Assembly: GCA_022072085.1 (NCBI GenBank)
Contig: JAJVII010000020.1
Location: 144,607 to 208,606 of the forward strand
From: Phycisphaerae bacterium
GTDB lineage: Bacteria > Planctomycetota > Phycisphaerae > JAJVII01
Reading direction: 5' to 3'
DNA length: 64,000 nt
Both the position numbers and the translations under genes were made by a program. The notes beneath the pieces are model-generated. The model was not told the origin of the DNA. It saw only the letters and a program-made list of their open reading frames with translations, and did not search any database. Of the stretch, positions 32,731 to 43,767 are shown piece after piece; positions within the stretch are counted from its first letter, which is position 1; every line of letters starts with the position of its first letter.

Positions 32731-35537
32731 ACAAGCCCAACGAAGACCGGCCCGCCCAGGCGACCCCCGGCGACGGCGCGAAGAAGGACTTCTCGCTCGG
32801 ACAGCGCTTCGGCGTGGGGCTCAACGTCGCGGTCATGATCGTGGCGGCGGCGGCCCTGGTCGTGCTGGCCAACTGGATCGCCTCGCTCCCGCGGCTGCGC
32901 GTGCGCGAGGATCTCAGTTCCCTGCAACGCTACTCGCTCAGCCAGCGGACGCGGCAGGTTCTGGGCGACGTGAAGGACCCGGTCACTCTGACGATCCTTT
33001 ACGACAGTCAGAAGGAGGGCTACCTCCGCAAGGACTATCAGCCGCGACTGCTGGACCTGGCCGACGAGATGAAGCTGGCCGGTCATGGCGTGACGGTGAA
33101 TGACGTGGAGGGCCCGGCCGGCAGAGCCGAGCTGATCCGGCGGATCGAGGAGAGGGAAGGGGGCACGCCGGCCAAGCTCAGGGCCTTCGTGCTGCGATAC
33201 CAGGAGGTGCAGAAGACCGTTGCGCAGGAGTTGAAGAACGAGCGAACGAGCCTGCGGGACCTGGCCAGCGACAGGAAGTCCTCCTGGGCGGCGCCGTTCC
33301 GGCAGCTCGGCACGATCAGCCGCGACTTGGCCAAGGCTATCGAGACGCTCAACGAGGCGACCGGCGAGGTGGACCGGCTGGCCAGCGAGGATCAGTCCCT
33401 GCCCTACGGCCAGCAGGTGGAAGCGATCGGCAAGGGGCTGGCTGACACGCTGGAGAATCTCAGGGCGGCCCAGCCGCCGGTAGGTGATCTGGCGGCCCTG
33501 GCAGCCAAGATGAAGGACGACAAGGTGGTCGTCCCGCAAACCAAGGCCCACGCGGCGGCGGTCGACAAGCTGTTCGGAGAGGTCAAGGACCTCGTCTCCA
33601 AGGCCGGCAACCAGCCGGCCGACGACGCCCTGATCGCACTGGCCCGGCAGATCGCCGACCGCTACGCGAAGGTGGCTGCGGAGCTTCGGGCCGAGGCGAT
33701 GTTGCTCAGAACGTTCATGGAAGACCAGCCGGCCCTTGAATGGCGGAGCGGGTGGTGCGACTCGCCGGAACTGGCGGCCGCCGGCATGCGGGTGCCGTTC
33801 ATCTACGACCACATTGGCGACGAGGCCCAGGGCCTGGCCGAGATGGCCCAGCAGATCGAGGGGATCATTCAGAACGCCAAGATCGAGGTTCTGCGGCAGT
33901 TTCTCTATCAGAACATCGTCCCCGAATCGGTTCGGGGACGCCAGCGCTACGCGACTCTGTTCGACGGGCTGGCCGACGAGGTGGGCTCGATGGCCAAGGT
34001 GGACGAACAGAGCAAGCGGCTGCTCGATCAGGCCAAGGATTATCCCACGGCACCGACTGAAGCGCTCAAGGCCCTAAAGGACGCCTGCGACAAGCTGCCC
34101 AAGCTCAAGTATCCCGAGCTGCTGGGCAAGCTCAAGGAACAGAACCTCGTGCTGCTGGAGGTCGGCGATCAGGCCCCGCGCCTGCTGACGTTCGACGAGG
34201 TCTGGCCGCCGATCTCGATGGGCGGGCCCGACGCCGACGCCAAGGAGGTCCGCCGCAGTTTCAACGGCGACTCGGTCATCGGCTCGTCGCTGCTGTCGCT
34301 GGTGCACGCCCCGTTCGCCGAGGTCGTCATCGTCCACTTCCGCATGCCCATGTCGCAGCCCGGGATGCCGCCGCAGCAGGCGGCCGAGGCGGACATGCGA
34401 ATGAATGAGGAGATCAAAGGACTGGACGGCGACCTGGCATTGAGCTGGCTGCTCGACCTCCAGACGCTCCGCAAACGCCTGGAGTCTGCCAACCTGAAGG
34501 TCACCGACTGGAACCTTGCTACCGAGGACGCTCCGCCGCCGCCGGCGTCGGCCGACGACAAGGAGGGCGCCCAGCCGACCACCGACACGGCCGAGGACGC
34601 CCTGCCGCGAATCTATCTCGTGCCGCCGCTGCCACCGTCGGAGGTATTCGGCCCGTTCGGCCAGGCGCCGCCCGAGAAGATCGAGGCTCTCACGCATGTC
34701 CTGGACGAAGCCGCCGGCGTGATCTTCCCGGCGACGTTCTACTACCCGCGCTACGGGCCGAGCACGCCCTATCCCATGTCGCCGACCTATGGCTGGAACG
34801 AATACCTGAAGAAGACATGGGGCCTGGAGGCCCGCACCGCCTACCGCATCGTGCAGGGCGTACCGCTGAAGGAGGAGGGCCGCTTCGGCGTCAGTTGGAT
34901 GCTCTGGCGGTGGATGCGGATGAGCCACTTCACCGATCACCCCATCGGCAAGCCGCTTCAGTCCCGCCGCGTACTGCTCACCGACGTCTGCCCCGTGCGG
35001 ACGACCGACGAGCCCCCCGCCGGCGTCAGCTACCAGACGGTGCTGGACGTGCCCGTGTCGGCCCGCGGGTATTGGGCTACCTCCGACCCGCGCAACATCA
35101 TGATGCAGTTTCAGTCCAACGCGGGCGGCAGCGTCAAGCTCGGCTCCGACGACCTCAAGCCGCCCCTGGCCGCGATGATCGCCGCTACGCGCGAAGCCGA
35201 CCAGGCGAAGGGAACCAAGGCGGCCAAGGTCGTGCTCTTCGGCGGCGGGGCGAGCCTGACCGACGGCTTCCTCGGCCAGCGGACGCTGGAACGCGGCGAA
35301 GAGGGCCAGGACACGACCGGCCCGGCGCCCGAGGTCGACGCCGAGATCATCGTCAACTCGGTCTACTGGCTCGCTGGCCAGTCCAGCCAGATCGCCACCG
35401 GCCCGGTCTCCGTTCCGGTCATCGAGGAGATGCCGGCCCGGACCCGCGGGCTCGTCGGCTGGGTGGTCTGGATCGTCTGCCCGGCGGTCGTGCTGGTGCT
35501 GGGCATGGGCGTGGTGCTCATGCGGCGGTCGGCTTGA
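32721..35537 (+). CDS. GldG-like auxiliary protein of the ABC transporter
   Basis: 938 residues. A basic start and membrane helix (about 33-51), then the GldG-type domain (R-E-D-L-S-S..Y-S-L-S, V-K-D-P-V-T-L-T-I-L-Y), a very long helical insert (about 130-480) with coiled-coil features, a return to alpha/beta sequence, a Pro/Ala-rich linker, and a C-terminal membrane helix (about 912-932). It is about half as long again as ordinary GldG because of the helical insert. Most of the chain is periplasmic. It overlaps the permease by ten bases and is followed after 46 bases by the DUF4340 gene. Confidence 0.82.
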   Translation: MAIDKPNEDRPAQATPGDGAKKDFSLGQRFGVGLNVAVMIVAAAALVVLANWIASLPRLRVREDLSSLQRYSLSQRTRQVLGDVKDPVTLTILYDSQKEGYLRKDYQPRLLDLADEMKLAGHGVTVNDVEGPAGRAELIRRIEEREGGTPAKLRAFVLRYQEVQKTVAQELKNERTSLRDLASDRKSSWAAPFRQLGTISRDLAKAIETLNEATGEVDRLASEDQSLPYGQQVEAIGKGLADTLENLRAAQPPVGDLAALAAKMKDDKVVVPQTKAHAAAVDKLFGEVKDLVSKAGNQPADDALIALARQIADRYAKVAAELRAEAMLLRTFMEDQPALEWRSGWCDSPELAAAGMRVPFIYDHIGDEAQGLAEMAQQIEGIIQNAKIEVLRQFLYQNIVPESVRGRQRYATLFDGLADEVGSMAKVDEQSKRLLDQAKDYPTAPTEALKALKDACDKLPKLKYPELLGKLKEQNLVLLEVGDQAPRLLTFDEVWPPISMGGPDADAKEVRRSFNGDSVIGSSLLSLVHAPFAEVVIVHFRMPMSQPGMPPQQAAEADMRMNEEIKGLDGDLALSWLLDLQTLRKRLESANLKVTDWNLATEDAPPPPASADDKEGAQPTTDTAEDALPRIYLVPPLPPSEVFGPFGQAPPEKIEALTHVLDEAAGVIFPATFYYPRYGPSTPYPMSPTYGWNEYLKKTWGLEARTAYRIVQGVPLKEEGRFGVSWMLWRWMRMSHFTDHPIGKPLQSRRVLLTDVCPVRTTDEPPAGVSYQTVLDVPVSARGYWATSDPRNIMMQFQSNAGGSVKLGSDDLKPPLAAMIAATREADQAKGTKAAKVVLFGGGASLTDGFLGQRTLERGEEGQDTTGPAPEVDAEIIVNSVYWLAGQSSQIATGPVSVPVIEEMPARTRGLVGWVVWIVCPAVVLVLGMGVVLMRRSA

Positions 35538-35583
35538 GTCGGCCGATCGCGTCTTTCCGCAACGGACTGTTGAGAGTGCAAAG

Positions 35584-38028
35584 ATGAACCAGAAGACGAC
35601 GATCATCCTGCTGGTGCTGGTCCTGGCGGCTGCCGGTTTCGTGCTTTGCTACCAGCAGGGCTGGCTGGGGCTGGGCGACAAGGTCGAGGCCCCGTCGCGC
35701 GTCGGGCAGAAGCTGATCGCCTCCCCGCCGTCCAGCCTGGATGTCGAGCGGATCGAACTGATCCGCCCGGACCAGCCCAGGCTCGTGCTCGCCCAGAGCG
35801 ACGCCAGATGGAAGATCGCCGAGCCCATCCAGGCCGATGCCCGCGGCAGCAAGGTCGACACGCTGATCGACCTGCTGCGCGACATGGACATCGCCGCCGT
35901 CTATCCGATCGGCGACAAGCAGACGCCCGAGCCGTCGCTCACCGGACTGGACAAGCCGCTGGCTGAACTGGTCGTCAAGGCCGAGGTCTCCACTTCGCTG
36001 CCGTGGGCCCTGACCCCGGCAGCCGGCCTGATGGGGCGGGGCGGGTCTGACGGCCATGCGCCTACGATCAAGGTCCCGGCCACGTTCCACGTCCGGTTCG
36101 GCAAGACCGTCCCGGCGTCGGATTCCCGCTTCGTCGCGCTCGGCAGCGACGACAAGAACGTCTACGCCGTCACCGGGCTTGCGATGGACGGCCTGCGCCT
36201 GGCCGCCGCCGATCTGCGGTCCACGGATGTCTGGAACCTCGATCGGTCGCGGATCGAGAAGGTCTCCATCGTCCGCCGGGCCGAGTCCAGCCTGGTCGAC
36301 GCCCCTAGGCCCCTGGTCCTGACCCGCGGCGCGGCCGCCCACTGGGCGATCGCCGAGCCCGTGCAGTGGGCTGCCGACTCGACCAAGGTCGACGCCTTGC
36401 TGGACGCCCTGTCGGGGCTCAAGGCGGCGAGCTGGGACGACAGTGGCCGCACGGTCGATCCGCAGAACGCGTCGGTGACCCTCACCGTCGTGCAGTCGGG
36501 CAAGCCGGAGAACTCGGCGGCCACGACCCAGCCGGCCGTCGGTCCGAGCGAGACGCTGACCCTCTGCCTGGGCGGCCCGGGCGCCGACGGCACGCTGGCG
36601 GCCGTCCAGGGCGCCGGGCAGGTGTTCACGATTCCCGACGCCAAGGTGAAGGACCTGGCCCTGGAACTGAAGGACGTGCGCGAGACGAAGCTGACCGCGC
36701 TGGGCAAGAACGACGTGGAGCAGGTCTCGGCCGTCTCGCCCGGTCCGGGCGCGGACGCCAGGCCCGTCCGGACCGACCTGGTCCGGCTCAAGAGCGACCG
36801 TTGGCAGATGACCGAGCCGATCAAGTCCGACGCCGACAAGGACAAGGTCGAGGAGTGGCTGGGCAAGCTGCTGGGCGTGCAGGCCGACTCGTTCCGCGAC
36901 CAGCCTGACGCGGTGGCCCTGGCGGCGATGAACGATCCGCAACTGACCGTCACGCTCACCGGCGCGGACAAGGCGGCCTTGAAGATCGCATTCAGCAAGC
37001 CCGTCGGCGCGACCGGCTCGACCTGCTACGTCCGCGTCGGCGACTCGCCCGCGCTGGCGGTGGTCGAATCATCCAAGATCAAGGACGCCCTGATCGACCC
37101 GATGACGCTGGCCGATCGGACCGTCTGGACGCTGGATGAGGATCGCGTGATGCGGTTCGCCCGCCCGGATCGCACGGTCGAGCGGATGGCCGACGACTGG
37201 CAGCGTTGGCAGCTCGTCGGGCCGGTGAAGATGGCAGCCGAGGACTCGGCCGTTCGCGGCCTGCTGGACAAGCTGGTCACGCTGACCGCGGCGCAGCGGA
37301 CGCTGCTGACGCCGGCCCAGGTTGGCTTGGACAAGCCCCTGACGCGGATCACCGTGGTCGAGCGGATTCCGCCCGAGCCGGCGACCCAGCCGGCCACGAC
37401 CGCCCCGGACGCCCCGCCGGCCCAGCCCGAAGGCAAGCCGACCTTCGTCGAACGGACCCTGGAACTGGCCCGGCAGGACGGCAAAATCTACGCCTGGCAG
37501 GTCGGTCAGCCGGTCGTCTGGGAGCTCGATCCCGCGATCCTGGACGACGTGAACGCCGAGTGGGCCCGCCGCACGCTGACCGACAGCGCCCCGGCCGCCG
37601 ACGCCCAGAAGGTCGAGCTGGCTTCGCCCGCCGGCAAGGTCGAGCTGGCCAAGGTCGGCCAGGAGTGGAAGCTGGCCGGCGACCCGAACGTGAAGATCGA
37701 CGCCAGGAAGGTCGAGGAGATCGTCGAGAACATCGCCCGGCTTCAGGTCCAGAGCTACGCGGCCTTCGGCCTGCCGGCATCGGCGGACCTGGGCAAGTAT
37801 GCCGGCCTGGACAATCCGGCCACGCGCCTGCGGATCACCTACGCCGGCGACAAGCCGAAGACCCTCGAGTTGATCGCCTCGGACAAGGGGGTGGACGGCA
37901 ACGTCTATGTGCTGCTCCGCCGCACGCCGGCCGACGCGTCCGAGTCCGCCAACGTCGCCCTGATCGCGCCCGGCGAACTGAAGGACAAGATCCAGCAGGA
38001 CTGGAAGTTCTTCCAGAAGTCGGAGTGA
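35584..38028 (+). CDS. DUF4340-domain membrane-anchored protein
   Basis: 814 residues. One N-terminal membrane helix (about 5-24) and at least four repeats of the DUF4340 unit, recognisable by W-x-I-A-E-P-I/V, a D-x-K-V-D-x-L-L-D-x-L segment and G-L-D-K-P (for example near residues 78-125, 255-280, 405-440, 535-585, 690-740). DUF4340 genes habitually follow GldG-like genes and the protein is expected to sit outside the membrane with it. Two Ala-Thr-Gln-Pro-rich linkers separate repeats. It closes the operon and faces a convergent lipoprotein gene four bases later. Confidence 0.85.
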   Translation: MNQKTTIILLVLVLAAAGFVLCYQQGWLGLGDKVEAPSRVGQKLIASPPSSLDVERIELIRPDQPRLVLAQSDARWKIAEPIQADARGSKVDTLIDLLRDMDIAAVYPIGDKQTPEPSLTGLDKPLAELVVKAEVSTSLPWALTPAAGLMGRGGSDGHAPTIKVPATFHVRFGKTVPASDSRFVALGSDDKNVYAVTGLAMDGLRLAAADLRSTDVWNLDRSRIEKVSIVRRAESSLVDAPRPLVLTRGAAAHWAIAEPVQWAADSTKVDALLDALSGLKAASWDDSGRTVDPQNASVTLTVVQSGKPENSAATTQPAVGPSETLTLCLGGPGADGTLAAVQGAGQVFTIPDAKVKDLALELKDVRETKLTALGKNDVEQVSAVSPGPGADARPVRTDLVRLKSDRWQMTEPIKSDADKDKVEEWLGKLLGVQADSFRDQPDAVALAAMNDPQLTVTLTGADKAALKIAFSKPVGATGSTCYVRVGDSPALAVVESSKIKDALIDPMTLADRTVWTLDEDRVMRFARPDRTVERMADDWQRWQLVGPVKMAAEDSAVRGLLDKLVTLTAAQRTLLTPAQVGLDKPLTRITVVERIPPEPATQPATTAPDAPPAQPEGKPTFVERTLELARQDGKIYAWQVGQPVVWELDPAILDDVNAEWARRTLTDSAPAADAQKVELASPAGKVELAKVGQEWKLAGDPNVKIDARKVEEIVENIARLQVQSYAAFGLPASADLGKYAGLDNPATRLRITYAGDKPKTLELIASDKGVDGNVYVLLRRTPADASESANVALIAPGELKDKIQQDWKFFQKSE

Positions 38029-38032
38029 CCTG

Positions 38033-38566
38033 TCAGTCGCCGTCCGGCTGCGTGGTCGGTTCGACGCGCCGCAGCACGCCCACGTGGCTGATCGCCTCAC
38101 TGGTGCGCGGATCCCCCACAGTCATCGCATAGCCGAAGAAGCGATAGTCCAGCCGCCCGTCGGCGGTCAGGCGCGCCGACTGCGTCTGCCCGCCGCGGAC
38201 CGGCCCGCTGCGTCCGTCCACCTCGCCGGTGAAGGTCAGCGTGACCGTGCTGGCGGTGGGGGAGTAGTCGGCCTGCTCGACGCGGACGCGCAGGCCGGAC
38301 TGGCCCATGTCGCGCAGCACCTGCCCGGCCCGCCGGGCCTGGCCGGTCGGCAGCAGCCCGACGGTGGCGATCCGCCCGTCGGGCAGGATAGTCAGGCTGA
38401 AGTCCTCGACGCGGAGGGACTTGTCCTCCGCCGGCCTTGTGCTGGTGCTGACGATGGCGCCGCGCCACTGGCCGGCGAGCTGCGACCGGACCGTGGGCTG
38501 CGAGCAGCCGGCCGACGCCGCAGCCAGCGCGGCTGTGAGCAGGGCAAGGGGTCGAATGGAAGACAT
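38033..38566 (-). CDS. Hypothetical lipoprotein
   Basis: 177 residues. Lipobox S-A-G-C21 after a hydrophobic stretch. The body has a Trp near the start (G-Q-W-R-G) and a repeated beta-strand pattern that fits a small beta-barrel or lipocalin-like fold of about 130 residues. The family is not recognised. The ATG at 38566 follows GGGAGG by six bases; an in-frame codon 30 residues earlier has no ribosome site. It is divergent from the MFS gene. Confidence 0.7.
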   Translation of the reverse strand: MSSIRPLALLTAALAAASAGCSQPTVRSQLAGQWRGAIVSTSTRPAEDKSLRVEDFSLTILPDGRIATVGLLPTGQARRAGQVLRDMGQSGLRVRVEQADYSPTASTVTLTFTGEVDGRSGPVRGGQTQSARLTADGRLDYRFFGYAMTVGDPRTSEAISHVGVLRRVEPTTQPDGD

Positions 38567-38725
38567 GTGGGCCTCCCGGAGAAAGTGGCCGAGGCATCCT
38601 ATCGCCTCCGCGCCCCCCGGACAAGCGAGCGCCTCGCCCGGCGATCGCCCGCGCACTTGTCGCGCCGAAGGAACGTGATAGACTGCCCCGCTGCGTCGGC
38701 CTCGGGACGCCGGGAGCGACAGGCT

Positions 38726-39928
38726 GTGCAGCGACTGAGACGGCTGCTTGCGATCACCTTCATCGAGAGCTTCGCCACGATCGTGGTCGAACGCGGCATC
38801 TACTTCTTCACCGAAAACCGGCTGGGGTTCACGGCGTCGGCCAATCTATGGCTGGCCCTGGCGTTCGGCGTGACCTATGTCGTCGGGGCCGTCTTCAGCC
38901 ATCGCGTCTCGCGCCGGCTGGGCGAGCGGCGTCTGCTGGGGCTGATGCTGCTGGGCCAGACGCTGGCCCACGCCGGTCTGGCCGTCAATGCCGGACCCGT
39001 GGCCGTGTTCCTGCTCAGCGGCGCCATCGGCGGGCTGAACGGCATGAAGTGGCCGCTGATCGAGAGCTACGTCAGCGCCGGCCGCGGGCCGAAACAGGCC
39101 GCCGCCGCCGTCGGCCAGTTCTCCATCGCCTGGGCGGCGTCGGTGCCGCTGGCACTGGTCGCGACCGGCCCGCTGATCCGCTGGCTGCCCGCGGGTATGT
39201 TCGTCCTCTGCGCCGTCGTCAACATCGCCAGCCTGATCCTGGTCCTGCCGCTGCCGGCCCGGCCGGTCCACCTGCCGGACGGCCACCCCGAGCGGCCGAC
39301 GCCCGAGACCCTGGTCACGATCGGCGGTTTGCTGCGGACCAGCCGATGGACGCTGTTCGCCGGCTACTCAAGCATGTGGGTGCTGGCGGCGCTGATGCCG
39401 GGGATATTCAGCCGCCTGGGCTATGACGTCACCGTTGCGACGGCGCTGTCGGGTCTGCTGGACCTGATGCGGCTGGTCGCGTTTGTGGTCTGCATCGCGT
39501 GGCAGGGCTGGCACTGGCGGGCGTGGCCGCTGGCTGGGGCAATTGCGGCCCTGCCTGCCGGTTTCGTGGGGGTTCTGTTCGGCGGGCAGGTGGGCGTCGT
39601 GCTGGCCGGCGAGGCGGTGTTCGGACTGGCGATCGGGCTGGTCTACTACGCTGCGCTCTACTATGGCATGGTGGCCCACAACGCGTCGGTCGAGTCGTCG
39701 GGCACGCACGAGGCGCTGATCGGGATGGGCTTCGCCGCCGGGCCGGCTGCGGGCCTGCTGGGGATCGCGCTGGCCGTCGCGGGAGCCGTCAAGGGCAACA
39801 TCATGGGCGCGACGGTGGGCGTCGTGCCGATCTTCGGCTGCTGCGCCGCGGCGTCGGTGCGATCGCTGTGGCGGGCGGCCGGCGGCGTCAGGCCCGGCGC
39901 GCGGGCATCGGACCCGCCGGGATCCTGA
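38726..39928 (+). CDS. MFS-type transporter
   Basis: 400 residues, about 11-12 predicted membrane helices. The loop between helices 2 and 3 reads H-R-V-S-R-R-L-G-E-R-R, the basic signature of the major facilitator superfamily. The substrate is unknown. It starts at a GTG (38726) with GGAG nine bases upstream; no ATG fits, and the upstream frame overlaps the divergent lipoprotein gene. Confidence 0.8.
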   Translation: MQRLRRLLAITFIESFATIVVERGIYFFTENRLGFTASANLWLALAFGVTYVVGAVFSHRVSRRLGERRLLGLMLLGQTLAHAGLAVNAGPVAVFLLSGAIGGLNGMKWPLIESYVSAGRGPKQAAAAVGQFSIAWAASVPLALVATGPLIRWLPAGMFVLCAVVNIASLILVLPLPARPVHLPDGHPERPTPETLVTIGGLLRTSRWTLFAGYSSMWVLAALMPGIFSRLGYDVTVATALSGLLDLMRLVAFVVCIAWQGWHWRAWPLAGAIAALPAGFVGVLFGGQVGVVLAGEAVFGLAIGLVYYAALYYGMVAHNASVESSGTHEALIGMGFAAGPAAGLLGIALAVAGAVKGNIMGATVGVVPIFGCCAAASVRSLWRAAGGVRPGARASDPPGS

Positions 39929-39966
39929 TTGTGCCCTGCCGCGCGGGCGCCGGGCGGACGCATCCC

Positions 39967-39995
39967 TTGACGTTCGGGCGGGGACGGTATAGATT
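39967..39995 (+). promoter_or_regulatory. Promoter of sdhCAB
   Basis: TTGACG at 39967-39972 and TATAGATT from 39988, with a spacer of 15-17 bases depending on the -10 frame. The leader would be about 100 bases. Confidence 0.45.
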
Positions 39996-40099
39996 CTCAC
40001 ATTCCTGCGTTGTCCTATGGTGTCTGCCTCGGCTCGGGACCGGGAGGCCCGAATCCAACGGGCGGACGAGCGAAGAGCCTTGCACATACAGAGGTCACC

Positions 40100-40774
40100 G
40101 TGAATCAGAGCACCGAGGTTTCGGGCCGGGGCCTGGAGCGTTACCATTTCGCCCTGCGGCGGCTGCACTCCCTGACCGGCGTCATCCCCATCGGCGCGTT
40201 CCTCATCGAGCACATGCTGACCAACTTCGGCGTCGTGGTCGGCGGGCCGACGAAGTACAACGAGGACGTCAGCCTCATCCACCGCATCCCCTGGCTGGCG
40301 GTCGTCGAGTGGGTGTTCATATTCCTGCCGATCGCCTTCCACGCCGGCTACGGGATGTTCATCACCTTCACCGGCAAGAGCAACGTGCGGATCTACCCCT
40401 ACGGCGGGAACATCCGCTACACGCTCCAGCGCATCGCGGGCGTCTTCCTGCTGGTCTTCATCATCGTCCACATGGCCAGCTACCGCTTCAACTACCTGCT
40501 GCCTGGCGGGGAGGTGTTCTCGGCTGAGCACGCGGCGCGGATCACCGCCGAGCACCTGACCAACCCCTGGATCGTCGGCTTCTACGTGCTGGGCGTGCTG
40601 TCGGCCGTCTTCCACTTTTCCAACGGGCTCTGGACGTTCCTGATCACCTGGGGCGTGACGCTGGGCCCGGCGGCCCAGCGCAAGAGCGGCTTCGTCTGCG
40701 CCGCCATCGGCGCGGCGCTGGGGGTCATGGGCATCAGTTCGCTGTTCTGGTTCCATTTCCACACGCTGACCTGA
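40100..40774 (+). CDS. sdhC: Succinate dehydrogenase / fumarate reductase cytochrome b subunit
   Basis: 224 residues, five predicted membrane helices, with helix-borne histidines (for example H-S-L-T-G near 24, E-H near 40, F-H near 85, H near 128 and 170) able to ligate two hemes: the single-subunit type B anchor (as in Bacillus and Wolinella). It binds quinone and passes electrons between it and the Fe-S subunit. GTG 40100 follows GAGG by five bases; the open frame extends 30 codons upstream without such a site. The sdhC-A-B order is that of type B operons. Confidence 0.88.
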   Translation: MNQSTEVSGRGLERYHFALRRLHSLTGVIPIGAFLIEHMLTNFGVVVGGPTKYNEDVSLIHRIPWLAVVEWVFIFLPIAFHAGYGMFITFTGKSNVRIYPYGGNIRYTLQRIAGVFLLVFIIVHMASYRFNYLLPGGEVFSAEHAARITAEHLTNPWIVGFYVLGVLSAVFHFSNGLWTFLITWGVTLGPAAQRKSGFVCAAIGAALGVMGISSLFWFHFHTLT

Positions 40775-40845
40775 GACCGGGCGTGCGGAGCGGCGGCGGC
40801 TGATCGAAAGTCAAACCGAAACATACAACCAGGGACGATCCTCAG

Positions 40846-42828
<1,983 letters not shown>

Positions 42829-42859
42829 TTCTGACATCCATCGCGGAGCCGAATAGACC

Positions 42860-43633
42860 ATGGCCGATTCACATGCCAGTCACGCAACGGGCAAGAGCGT
42901 CCGCTTCAAGGTGCTGCGGCAGGACGGACCCGAGGGCTCGCCCTACTGGGAGGAGTTCGAGGTCGCCTACAAGCCCAACATGAACGTGATCTCGATGCTC
43001 ATGGAGATCGAGGCCAACCCCTGCACCTGCGACGGCCACGCCACCACGCCGATCGCCTACGACGCCGCCTGCCTGGAGGAGGTCTGCGGCTCGTGCACGA
43101 TGCGGATCAACGGCCGCGTGCGGCAGGCCTGCTCGGCTCTCATCGATGACCTCGAACAGCCGATCACGCTCGAGCCGATGAGCAAGTTCCCCACCCGGCG
43201 CGATCTGGCAGTCGACCGCAGCGAGATGTTCGAGACCCTCCAGCGCGTCCGCGCCTGGGTTCCCATCGACGGCACGCACGACCTGGGCCCGGGCCCCAAG
43301 ATCAGCGAGAAGGTCCGCGAGCGAGCCTACCACTTCAGCCGCTGCATGACCTGCGGCTGCTGCCTGGAGGCCTGTCCGCAGTTCAGCGACCGGTCGGCCT
43401 TCATTGGGGCGGCCGCCATCGGCCAGGTGTTCCTGTTCAACAGCCACCCGGTCGGCTCGGAACTGGCCGACGATCGGATGGACGTGCTCTCCGGCCCCGG
43501 CGGGCTGGCCGAGTGCGGCAACGCCCAGAACTGCGTCAAGGTCTGCCCCAAGGAAATCCCCCTGACCGACGCGATTGCCCACCTCGGCCGAAAGACCACC
43601 CTCCACGCCATCAAGAGGTTCCTGGAGCGGTGA
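42860..43633 (+). CDS. sdhB: Succinate dehydrogenase / fumarate reductase iron-sulfur subunit
   Basis: 257 residues. [2Fe-2S] ligands C71, C76, C79 and C91; then C162-x2-C165-x2-C168-x3-C172-P and a second C-G-N-A-Q-N-C-V-K-V-C-P for the [4Fe-4S] and [3Fe-4S] clusters. An unusual C-T-C pair (C55, C57) precedes the first cluster. It links the flavin to the hemes of SdhC. It ends the operon, 31 bases after sdhA. Confidence 0.94.
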   Translation: MADSHASHATGKSVRFKVLRQDGPEGSPYWEEFEVAYKPNMNVISMLMEIEANPCTCDGHATTPIAYDAACLEEVCGSCTMRINGRVRQACSALIDDLEQPITLEPMSKFPTRRDLAVDRSEMFETLQRVRAWVPIDGTHDLGPGPKISEKVRERAYHFSRCMTCGCCLEACPQFSDRSAFIGAAAIGQVFLFNSHPVGSELADDRMDVLSGPGGLAECGNAQNCVKVCPKEIPLTDAIAHLGRKTTLHAIKRFLER

Positions 43634-43647
43634 GCCGGGCCGATCGC

Positions 43648-43742
43648 GGCACGCGGAACGCGGGATGAAGAGCGGGCAGGGGGGCGAGGACTGCCGGCTC
43701 GATGCCGCGCCCCGAATGGCGCGATCCGCGTTGCCCGCCCCT
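43648..43742. repeat. Inverted repeat of AACGCGG/GATCGCG words
   Basis: The left part (GATCGCGGCACGCGG, AACGCGGGAT) and the reverse complement of the right part (AACGCGGATCGCGCC) share the same words, and a G-rich/C-rich pair lies inside. It is less regular than the other members. Confidence 0.45.
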
Positions 43743-43767
43743 CCCCCCTTTGCAGTAGAATGGGGCC

